In this document: piece by piece, positions 43,761 through 51,286 of the stretch
How the letters are laid out: each line of letters begins with the position of its first letter
How positions within the stretch are numbered: position 1 is the first letter of the stretch
Assembly (NCBI RefSeq): GCF_001514305.1
Contig: NZ_KQ949086.1
Location: forward strand, 175,427 to 239,426
Source of the DNA: Streptomyces dysideae
GTDB taxonomy: Bacteria > Actinomycetota > Actinomycetes > Streptomycetales > Streptomycetaceae
DNA: 64,000 bases
Direction of reading: 5' to 3'
The notes under the pieces: model-generated
The model's input: only the letters and a program-made list of their open reading frames with translations
Told to the model about the DNA's origin: nothing
Database searches by the model: none
Translations under genes and position numbers: made by a program

Positions 43761-43786
43761 ACGCTGCCGCCGTGGAGTGGCAGCGT
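43761..43786. promoter_or_regulatory. Perfect stem-loop in the pcaV-pcaI gap
   Basis: ACGCTGCC (from 43761) and GGCAGCGT, 8-bp arms with a 10-nt loop, midway between the two putative PcaV sites. Could be a transcript hairpin or a protein site. Confidence 0.4.
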
Positions 43787-43808
43787 GAAGGAAACTTCAC
43801 CGAAATGC

Positions 43809-43820
43809 TCAGTGCCCTGA
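43809..43820. promoter_or_regulatory. Putative PcaV operator 2
   Basis: TCAGTGCCCTGA, again one base from TCAGTGCACTGA, 133 bp from site 1 and 45 bp before the pcaI ATG. Confidence 0.5.
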
Positions 43821-43864
43821 TTATTCTGTTGGACCGGGCGCTCGTACGGGATGGGGCTTCACGG

Positions 43865-44620
43865 ATGGACAAGGTGGTCGCCACCGCTCTGGAGGCGGTG
43901 GCCGATGTGCCGGACGGCGCGACGCTCGCCGTCGGCGGGTTCGGATTGAGCGGGGTGCCGAACGTACTGATCCGGGCCCTGTACGAGCGCGGGGTGTCCG
44001 GGCTCGGCGTGGTGTCGAACAACTGCGGGGCGATGGAGTCCGGCCTGGCGGTCCTGCTGTCGGCCGGTCGCATCGCCCGGGTCACCGGGTCCTACATCGG
44101 GGCGAACAAGGAGTTCGCCCGGCAGTATCTGGGCGGCGAGCTCGAGGTCGAGATGATCCCCCAGGGCACGCTGGCCGAGCGGCTGCGCGCCGGGGGCGCC
44201 GGGATACCCGCCTTCTACACGCCCGCCGGGGTCGGCACCCAGGTCGCCGAGGGCGGGCTACCGTGGCGCTACGACGGCTCGGGCGGGGTCACGCTCGCGT
44301 CGCCGCCGAAGGAGGTACGGGAGTTCGACGGGGTCGAGTACGTCCTGGAGCACGGGATCCGCACCGACTTCGCGCTCGTCCGGGCCGCCAAGGGCGACCG
44401 GCACGGGAACCTGGTCTTCAACAAGTCCACCCGCAACTTCAACCCGCTCGCCGCGATGGCCGGGCGGGTGACGATCGCCGAGGTCGAGGAACTCGTCGAG
44501 CCGGGCGAGATCGACCCGGACGCCGTGCATCTGCCCGGGATCTTCGTACAGCGGGTGGTGGCGCTCACGCCCGAGCAGGCCGCCGACAAGGGCATCGAAC
44601 GGCGGACGGTGAGCAGCTGA
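43865..44620 (+). CDS. pcaI: 3-oxoadipate CoA-transferase subunit A
   Basis: 251 aa. ATG 43865 gives MDKVVATALEAVADVPDGAT, the family N-terminus; an in-frame start 159 nt upstream runs through the operator region. VGGFGLSGVPNVLIRAL and the GSYIGANKEFARQYLGGEL block identify SCOT-like subunit A. With PcaJ it moves CoA from succinyl-CoA to 3-oxoadipate. Stop overlaps pcaJ start (TGATG). Confidence 0.95.
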   Translation: MDKVVATALEAVADVPDGATLAVGGFGLSGVPNVLIRALYERGVSGLGVVSNNCGAMESGLAVLLSAGRIARVTGSYIGANKEFARQYLGGELEVEMIPQGTLAERLRAGGAGIPAFYTPAGVGTQVAEGGLPWRYDGSGGVTLASPPKEVREFDGVEYVLEHGIRTDFALVRAAKGDRHGNLVFNKSTRNFNPLAAMAGRVTIAEVEELVEPGEIDPDAVHLPGIFVQRVVALTPEQAADKGIERRTVSS

Positions 44621-45267
44621 TGGCATGGACGCGTGAGGAGATGGCCGCGCGGGCGGCGCGGGAACTCCAGGACGGGCAGTACGTCAACCTCGGCATCGGC
44701 CTGCCGACGCTGATCCCCAACTACCTCCCCGCCGACGTCGAGGTGATCCTCGAATCGGAGAACGGCATCCTCGGCACCGGCCCCTACCCCACCGCGGACC
44801 AGGTCGACCCCGACCTGATCAACGCGGGCAAGGAGACCGTCACCGTCCTGCCCGGCGCCTCCTTCTTCGACTCGGCGCTGTCCTTCTCGATGATCCGCGG
44901 CGGACACATCGACGTCGCCGTGCTCGGTGCCATGCAGGTCTCCGCCAAGGGCGACCTGGCCAACTGGGCCATCCCCGGCAAGATGATCACCGGCATCGGC
45001 GGGGCGATGGACCTGGTCCACGGCGCCCGCACGGTCATCGTCGTCATGACCCACACCGCCAAGGACGGCTCGCCGAAGATCCTCGAGGACTGCGCGCTGC
45101 CCCTTACCGGCAAGGCGTGTGTGAACCGGATCATCACCGACCTCGGCGTCCTCGACGTCACCGACGAGGGCCTGGTGCTGGTGGAGACCGCGCCCGGCGT
45201 CACCGTCGAGGAGATCGTCGCCAAGACCGCCGCCAAGGTCCGCATCCCGGAGGAGACCCAGGCATGA
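44620..45267 (+). CDS. pcaJ: 3-oxoadipate CoA-transferase subunit B
   Basis: 215 aa. NLGIGLPTLIPNYLPADVEV and the catalytic-glutamate loop ESENGILGTGP; GGAMDLVHGARTVIVVMTH. Forms the PcaIJ heteromer. ATGA overlap with pcaF. Confidence 0.96.
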   Translation: MAWTREEMAARAARELQDGQYVNLGIGLPTLIPNYLPADVEVILESENGILGTGPYPTADQVDPDLINAGKETVTVLPGASFFDSALSFSMIRGGHIDVAVLGAMQVSAKGDLANWAIPGKMITGIGGAMDLVHGARTVIVVMTHTAKDGSPKILEDCALPLTGKACVNRIITDLGVLDVTDEGLVLVETAPGVTVEEIVAKTAAKVRIPEETQA

Positions 45268-46466
45268 AGGACGTCTACATCGTCGACGCGGTACGCACCC
45301 CGTTCGGCCGCTACAACGGCGGGCTCGGCTCCGTCCGGCCCGACGACCTCGCCGCGCACGCCCTGCGTGAACTCCTCGCCCGCACCCCGCGGTTGGACCC
45401 GGCGCGCATCGAGGACGTCTACCTCGGCAACGCCAACGGCGCCGGCGAGGAGAACCGCAACGTCGCCCGCATGGCCGCCCTCCTCGCCGGGCTGCCCACG
45501 TCCGTGCCGGGCGTGACCGTCAACCGGCTGTGCGCCTCCGGCCTCGAAGCGGTCATCCAGGCCGCCCGCGCCATCGCGGTCGGCGACGCCTCCATCGCCG
45601 TAGCGGGCGGGGTGGAGTCGATGACGCGGGCGCCGTATGTACTGCCGAAGAACGACAAGCCGTTCCCGGCCGGGCACGCGGAGCTGTACTCCACCACCCT
45701 CGGCTGGCGCATGGTCAACCCGAGGATGGACCCGCAGTGGACGGTCCCGCTCGGTGAGTCGGCCGAACTCATCGCCGACAAGCACAAGATCACCCGCGAG
45801 CAGCAGGACGAGTTCGCCCTGCACAGCCACCAGAAGGCCGCCAAGGCGCAGTGCGAGGACCTCTTCGCCGGGGAACTCGCCCCCGTGCCGGTGCCCCAGC
45901 GCAAGAGCGACCCGGTGCTCTTCGCCGCCGACGAGTGCGTCCGTGCCGACGCCTCCCTGGCGGCGATGGCCAAGCTCAGGCCGTCTTTCCGCACGGAGAA
46001 CGGGTCCGTCACCGCGGGCAACGCCTCACCGCTCAACGACGGTGCCGCCGCTCTCCTCCTCACCGATGAGGAGGGCCTCAAGGCCACCGGCCGCGAGCCC
46101 CTCGCCCGGGTCTCCGCGACCGGCGTCTCCGCGCTCGACCCGCACTACTTCGGGCTGGCCCCGGTGGAGGCCGTCAACCGTGCTCTCGCCAAGGCGGGCA
46201 AGGGGTTTGACGATCTGTCAGTGCTGGAGCTGAACGAGGCGTTCGCCGCGCAGGTGCTCGGCTGTGTCGCCGAGTGGCCCGAGTTCGACCCGGCGGTCCT
46301 CAATCCGCAGGGCGGTGCGATCGCACTCGGCCATCCGCTCGGCGCGTCCGGCGCCCGCCTCGCCTGTACGGTCGCCCACCAGCTCGCCCGCCGGGGCAGC
46401 GGGGTTGGCGTCGCCAGCCTCTGCATCGGCGTAGGACAGGGCCTCGCCCTCGTGCTTGAACGCTAG
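45264..46466 (+). CDS. pcaF: 3-oxoadipyl-CoA thiolase
   Basis: 400 aa. Active-site Cys in NRLCASGLEAV, GHPLGASGARL His, and CIGVGQG second Cys. Cleaves 3-oxoadipyl-CoA to succinyl-CoA and acetyl-CoA, the last step of the pathway. About 120 nt separates it from pcaH. Confidence 0.96.
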   Translation: MKDVYIVDAVRTPFGRYNGGLGSVRPDDLAAHALRELLARTPRLDPARIEDVYLGNANGAGEENRNVARMAALLAGLPTSVPGVTVNRLCASGLEAVIQAARAIAVGDASIAVAGGVESMTRAPYVLPKNDKPFPAGHAELYSTTLGWRMVNPRMDPQWTVPLGESAELIADKHKITREQQDEFALHSHQKAAKAQCEDLFAGELAPVPVPQRKSDPVLFAADECVRADASLAAMAKLRPSFRTENGSVTAGNASPLNDGAAALLLTDEEGLKATGREPLARVSATGVSALDPHYFGLAPVEAVNRALAKAGKGFDDLSVLELNEAFAAQVLGCVAEWPEFDPAVLNPQGGAIALGHPLGASGARLACTVAHQLARRGSGVGVASLCIGVGQGLALVLER

Positions 46467-46586
46467 CCCTTCGGAAACCGCGGGCCGCCCGTGGCTGGTC
46501 GCGCCCACGCGGCGGAGCCGCACATCGACAAGAGCCCCGCGCCCCTTACGACCCCGACGAGACCGTCAGAGCCCTCAGGAACCCCT

Positions 46587-47360
46587 ATGACTCTCACGCA
46601 GCACGACATCGACCAGGAGATCGCGGCCGAGCACGCCGCCTACGAGAAGCGCGTCGCCGATGGGGCGCCCGTGGAGCATCAGCCGCGCCGCGACTACGCC
46701 CCGTACCGCTCCTCCGTTCTCCGCCACCCCAAGCAGCCGCCGATCAGTATCGACGTCACCAAGGACCCGGAGCTGGTGGAGCTGGCCTCGCCCGCGTTCG
46801 GGGAGCGGGACATCACCGAGATCGACAACGATCTGACCCGGCAGCACACCGGTGAGCCGATCGGCGAGCGCATCACCGTCTCCGGGCGGCTGCTGGACCG
46901 CGACGGGCGTCCGATCCGCGGGCAGCTGGTCGAGATCTGGCAGGCCAACTCGGCCGGCCGCTACGCCCACCAGCGCGAGCAGCACGACGCCCCGCTCGAC
47001 CCGAACTTCACCGGCGTCGGCCGCACACTCAGCGACAGCGACGGCTTCTACAGCTTCACCACCATCCAGCCGGGCCCGTACCCGTGGCGCCAGCACGTCA
47101 ACGCCTGGCGGCCGGCCCACATCCACTTCTCGCTGTTCGGTACGGCGTTCACGCAGCGGCTCGTGACGCAGATGTACTTCCCGAGCGACCCGCTGTTCCC
47201 GTACGACCCGATCATCCAGTCGGTGACGGACGACGCGGCCCGGCAGCGGCTGGTCGCGACGTACGACCACAGTCTGTCCGTGCCCGAGTTCTCGATGGGC
47301 TACCACTGGGACATCGTGCTCGACGGGCCGAACGCCACCTGGATCGAAGAAGGACGCTGA
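46587..47360 (+). CDS. pcaH: Protocatechuate 3,4-dioxygenase beta subunit
   Basis: 257 aa from ATG 46587 (AGGA upstream). Intradiol dioxygenase fold: GRLLDRDGRPIRGQLVEIWQ, NSAGRYAHQRE and VNAWRPAHIHFSLFG, where the Tyr and two His residues bind Fe(III). Opens protocatechuate to 3-carboxy-cis,cis-muconate with PcaG. Confidence 0.96.
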   Translation: MTLTQHDIDQEIAAEHAAYEKRVADGAPVEHQPRRDYAPYRSSVLRHPKQPPISIDVTKDPELVELASPAFGERDITEIDNDLTRQHTGEPIGERITVSGRLLDRDGRPIRGQLVEIWQANSAGRYAHQREQHDAPLDPNFTGVGRTLSDSDGFYSFTTIQPGPYPWRQHVNAWRPAHIHFSLFGTAFTQRLVTQMYFPSDPLFPYDPIIQSVTDDAARQRLVATYDHSLSVPEFSMGYHWDIVLDGPNATWIEEGR

Positions 47361-47366
47361 CCTGCC

Positions 47367-47972
47367 ATGACGAAGATCGACACGAGCCGTCCGGAGACCG
47401 TGCTCCCCACCCCGTCGCACACGGTCGGCCCCTTCTACGGCCACGCCCTGCCGTTCCCCGGCGGCGACGACATCGCCCCGGTCGGCCACCCGGACACGAT
47501 CACCCTGCAGGGGCATGTGTACGACGGCGAGGGCAACCCGCTGCCGGACGCGTTCGTGGAGCTGTGGGGTGCGGACCCGGACGGCAACCTGCCGCAGGTC
47601 GACGGCTCGATGCGGCGCGACCCGGCGAGCGGCGGCTTCCTGGGCCGCAACGGCGTCGAGTTCACCGGCTGGGGCCGTATCCAGACCGACGCCAGTGGCC
47701 ACTGGTCCGCGCGTACGCTGCGGCCCGGGGCGCGGGGGCGGAGCGCTCCGTACATCAGCGTGTGCGTGTTCGCGCGCGGGCTGCTCGCGCACCTGTTCAC
47801 CCGGATCTATCTGCCGGACGACGCGGCGGCACTCGCCGCCGACCCGCTGCTCTCCCAGGTGGCGGCGGAGCGACGCGACACGCTGATCGCCGTGGACCAG
47901 GGGAATGCCGCATACCGTTTCGACATCCGCCTTCAGGGCGAAGGCGAGACGGTCTTCCTGGAGTTCATGTGA
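47367..47972 (+). CDS. pcaG: Protocatechuate 3,4-dioxygenase alpha subunit
   Basis: 201 aa. PTPSHTVGPFYGHALPF and GNPLPDAFVELWGADPDG core; YISVCVFARGLLAHLFTRIY replaces the iron-ligand region of the beta subunit. GTGA overlap with pcaB. Confidence 0.96.
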   Translation: MTKIDTSRPETVLPTPSHTVGPFYGHALPFPGGDDIAPVGHPDTITLQGHVYDGEGNPLPDAFVELWGADPDGNLPQVDGSMRRDPASGGFLGRNGVEFTGWGRIQTDASGHWSARTLRPGARGRSAPYISVCVFARGLLAHLFTRIYLPDDAAALAADPLLSQVAAERRDTLIAVDQGNAAYRFDIRLQGEGETVFLEFM

Positions 47973-49306
47973 CATCTCCCGACGCCGATGCCGGACCCGG
48001 TCTGCTCGCCCCCGGGTGGGCCGGTTCCGCCGCCGCGTCCGAGACGAGCGACACCGCGTACCTGCGGGCGCTCCTCGACGCGGAGGCCGCCCTGACCCGC
48101 GCCCAGGCCGCACTGGGCCTCGCCCCGGCCGCGGCCGCCACGGCGGTGACCGAGGCGGCCGACCCCGGGCGCTTCGACGTACGGTCGCTCGCGGAGCGGG
48201 CGCGCGGCGGCGGGAACCCGGTCATCCCGCTGGTCGCGGATCTGACGAAGGCGGTCGGCGACGGCTACGGCCCGTACGTACACCGGGGTGCGACCAGCCA
48301 GGACATCATGGACACGGCGACGATGCTGGTCGCGTCGCGCACGCTGGCCGTGGTGCTCGCCGACCTCTCCCGCACCGAGCGGGCGCTGGCCCGGCTGGCC
48401 GCCGGGCACCGGGACACCGCGATGCCGGGACGGACGCTCACCCAGCACGCCGTACCCACAACCTTCGGGCTGAAGGCGGCCGGGTGGCGGTCACTGGTGC
48501 TCGACGCGCGGGACCGGGTGACGGCCGTACGGGACTCGCTGCCCGCCCAACTCGGGGGCGCCGCCGGGACGTTGGCGGCCTTCTCGGCGTACGGCACTCA
48601 GGACCCGTCCGCTCTGACGGCGGCCTACGCCCGTGAGCTCGGCCTGCGGGCGCCGGATCTCCCCTGGCACACGCTGCGTACGCCGGTCGCCGATCTCGCC
48701 GGGTGCCTGGCCTTCGCGGCCGGGGCGCTGGGCAAGGCAGCCGTGGACGTCCTCACCCTCGCCCGGACCGAGATCGCCGAGGTCGCGGAGAGCAGTGGTG
48801 GCGGGTCCTCGGCGATGCCGCACAAGGCGAATCCCGTGCGGTCCACGCTGATCGTGGCCGCCGCCCGGCGTGCGCCGCAGCTCGCGGCGACGCTGTACGG
48901 GTCGCTGGTCGCGGAGGACGAGCGGCCGGCCGGGGCCTGGCATGCCGAGTGGGAGCCGTTGCGGGAGTTGCTGCGGCTGGTCGGCGGAGCCACGCGCGAC
49001 GCCGCCGAACTCACCGAAGGGCTACGGGTCTTTCCCGTCGTCATGCGGGAACACCTCGGCCTCACCCACGGGTTGATCGTCTCCGAGCGGCTGTCCGCCG
49101 AGCTGTCTCCCGTGCTCGGCCGCGCCCGAGCCAAGGCGCTGCTCACCGAGCTCGCCCGGCGGACATACGCCGAGGGCCGGTCGCTCGCCGAACTCCTCGC
49201 CGTCGAGCCTGAGTTGAAGGACGTCGACCTCGGCGAGCTCGCCGATCCCGCCCGTTACACCGGTTCCGCCGGTGACCTCACCGACCGTGCTCTGGAGCGA
49301 CGTTGA
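47969..49306 (+). CDS. pcaB: 3-carboxy-cis,cis-muconate cycloisomerase
   Basis: 445 aa from GTG 47969. Fumarate-lyase superfamily signature SSGGGSSAMPHKANPVRST, and HRGATSQDIMDTA near the N-terminal third. Cyclises carboxymuconate to 4-carboxymuconolactone. Its TGA overlaps the TTG of pcaL. Confidence 0.95.
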   Translation: MTSPDADAGPGLLAPGWAGSAAASETSDTAYLRALLDAEAALTRAQAALGLAPAAAATAVTEAADPGRFDVRSLAERARGGGNPVIPLVADLTKAVGDGYGPYVHRGATSQDIMDTATMLVASRTLAVVLADLSRTERALARLAAGHRDTAMPGRTLTQHAVPTTFGLKAAGWRSLVLDARDRVTAVRDSLPAQLGGAAGTLAAFSAYGTQDPSALTAAYARELGLRAPDLPWHTLRTPVADLAGCLAFAAGALGKAAVDVLTLARTEIAEVAESSGGGSSAMPHKANPVRSTLIVAAARRAPQLAATLYGSLVAEDERPAGAWHAEWEPLRELLRLVGGATRDAAELTEGLRVFPVVMREHLGLTHGLIVSERLSAELSPVLGRARAKALLTELARRTYAEGRSLAELLAVEPELKDVDLGELADPARYTGSAGDLTDRALERR

Positions 49307-50430
49307 CCGAGAAACTCCTCAACCACCGCACCGAGGGGCCCACTACCGCTCCCCCGCTGCTGCTCGGGCCCTCGCTGGGGACGTCGTACGCCCTGTGGGA
49401 CCAGGTGGCGCCCGAGCTGTCCATCGGTCATCGCGTCGTGCGCTGGGACCTGCCCGGACACGGAGGCTCGGCACCGGACCTCATCGGACCCGGCGCGACC
49501 GTCGGTGACCTCGCCGGTCTCGTCCTCGCGCTCGCCGACTCCCTCGGCATCGAGCGGTTCGCGTACGCCGGGGTTTCACTCGGGGGTGCGGTGGGGCTGT
49601 ATCTCGCCGTGCACCATCCGGAGCGGGTCTCGTCGCTGGCCGTGATCTGTTCGTCGGCCCACTTCAACGGCTCGAAGATGTGGGAGGAGCGGGCCGCGCT
49701 GGTACGGCGTGAGGGGCTGGCCTCGCTGGCGGAGGGTGCCGACGCCCGCTGGTTCACGCCCGGGTTCACCGTGCCGGGGCTCGTCCAGGACCATCGGGAC
49801 GCCGACCCGGGCGCGTATGCCGCCTGCTGTGACGCGCTGGCCGCGTTCGATCTGCGGGAGCGGCTGCCGGAGATCTCCGCGCCGACCCTGCTGATCGCCG
49901 GGCGTGACGATCCCGCCACCCCACCCGCGCATCTGCGGGAGATCGCGGACGCCGTGCCCGGTGCCGCGCTCGTCGAGATCCCGGGGGCCTCGCATCTGGC
50001 GCCCGCGCAGTGCCCGGAGGCCGTGCTGACGGCGATGCGGGCACACTTCGACAAAGCGGCCGGTGGTGCCAAGCGCGGCATGGAGGTACGGCGCGAGGTG
50101 CTCGGCGACGCGCACGTGGACCGGGCGCAGGCGCGGCAGACCGCCTTCACCGCGCGGTTCCAGGACTTCATCTCGCGCTACGCCTGGGGCGAGATCTGGA
50201 CCGACCTGACGCTCAGCCGCCGCGAACGCAGCATGATCACGCTGACGGCGCTGGTCGCGCACGGCCACTACGACGAGCTGGCCATGCATGTGCGGGCGGC
50301 GCGGCGCAACGGGCTGACGCCGGAGGAGATCGGCGCCGTACTGCTGCAGGCGGCCGTGTACTGCGGGGTTCCGGCGGCGAACTCGGCGTTCGCCGCCGCC
50401 CAGCGCGTCCTGGCGGAAGAGGAAGGGTGA
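49303..50430 (+). CDS. pcaL: Fused 3-oxoadipate enol-lactonase / 4-carboxymuconolactone decarboxylase
   Basis: 375 aa. Residues 1-255 are an alpha/beta hydrolase (nucleophile in YAGVSLGGAVG; His in GASHLAPAQC), the PcaD activity. Residues about 265-372 are a CMD domain (RREVLGDAHVDRAQ, TLTALVAHGHYDELAMH), the PcaC activity. The fusion is the known PcaL arrangement of actinomycetes. Last gene of the operon. Confidence 0.96.
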   Translation: MTEKLLNHRTEGPTTAPPLLLGPSLGTSYALWDQVAPELSIGHRVVRWDLPGHGGSAPDLIGPGATVGDLAGLVLALADSLGIERFAYAGVSLGGAVGLYLAVHHPERVSSLAVICSSAHFNGSKMWEERAALVRREGLASLAEGADARWFTPGFTVPGLVQDHRDADPGAYAACCDALAAFDLRERLPEISAPTLLIAGRDDPATPPAHLREIADAVPGAALVEIPGASHLAPAQCPEAVLTAMRAHFDKAAGGAKRGMEVRREVLGDAHVDRAQARQTAFTARFQDFISRYAWGEIWTDLTLSRRERSMITLTALVAHGHYDELAMHVRAARRNGLTPEEIGAVLLQAAVYCGVPAANSAFAAAQRVLAEEEG

Positions 50431-50494
50431 CCCTGCCGGTCACAGCCTCAGCAGCACCTCGCACATGCCTCCGCCGTGTGCCTACGGTGGAGGC

Positions 50495-51286
50495 ATGTCC
50501 ACCATCCTGATCACCGGCGCCACCTCCGGTCTCGGCCGCCACGTCGCCTTCGAGCTGGTCCGCTCCGGGCATGTCGTCCTCACGCACGGGCGCGACGCGG
50601 ACCGTACGGGACGGCTCGTCGAGGAGCTGCGCGCCGAGGGCGACGCCGAGGGCTTCGTCGCCGATCTGGCCTCTCTGGACCGGGTGCGGGAGCTGGGCGC
50701 CCATGTCGCCGACGCCCACCCCGAGCTCGACGTGCTGGTCAACAACGCGGGCGTGGGCAGCGGTCCGAGCGGTTCCGGGCGTGAGCTGAGCGCCGACGGG
50801 CACGAACTGCGGCTGGCGGTCAACTACTTGGCGCCGGTCGTGCTGACCCGCGCCCTGCTGCCGGTGCTGCGTGCGAACGCGCCCGCGCGGATCGTGAACG
50901 TCGGCTCGGCCGGCCAGGAGCCCCTCGACTTCGACGACCCCGAGCTGACCCGCGGCTACAGCGGTGTCTCGGCGTACTGCCGCGGCAAGTTCGCGCTCGC
51001 CGTCCATACGTTCGCCCTCGCCGAGGAGCTGGCGGGCACCGGCGTCAGCGTCAACGTGCTGCACCCGGCGACCTACATGGACACCGCGATGGTCCGCGAG
51101 GGCGGCATCACGCCCTGGAACACCGTCGCCGACGGCGCGCCGGGCGTCCTGGCCCTGGCCACTCAGGACCTGGGCTCGGGCGGCTACTTCGACGGCACGC
51201 GGCCGGCGCGGGCGCACGAGGGGACGTACGACCCCGAGGTGCGCAAGCGCCTGGCCGCCGTCACCGGCCAGCTGCTCACGCTCTGA
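50495..51286 (+). CDS. Short-chain dehydrogenase/reductase
   Basis: 263 aa from ATG 50495 (GGTGGAGGC upstream). TGATSGLGRHVAFEL cofactor loop, NNAGVGSG, and catalytic YCRGK (YxxxK). The loop before Tyr has S at YSGVSAY. Substrate unknown; starts 64 bp after pcaL, so possibly unlinked to the pathway. Ends 11 bp inside the convergent ATPase gene. Confidence 0.9.
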   Translation: MSTILITGATSGLGRHVAFELVRSGHVVLTHGRDADRTGRLVEELRAEGDAEGFVADLASLDRVRELGAHVADAHPELDVLVNNAGVGSGPSGSGRELSADGHELRLAVNYLAPVVLTRALLPVLRANAPARIVNVGSAGQEPLDFDDPELTRGYSGVSAYCRGKFALAVHTFALAEELAGTGVSVNVLHPATYMDTAMVREGGITPWNTVADGAPGVLALATQDLGSGGYFDGTRPARAHEGTYDPEVRKRLAAVTGQLLTL

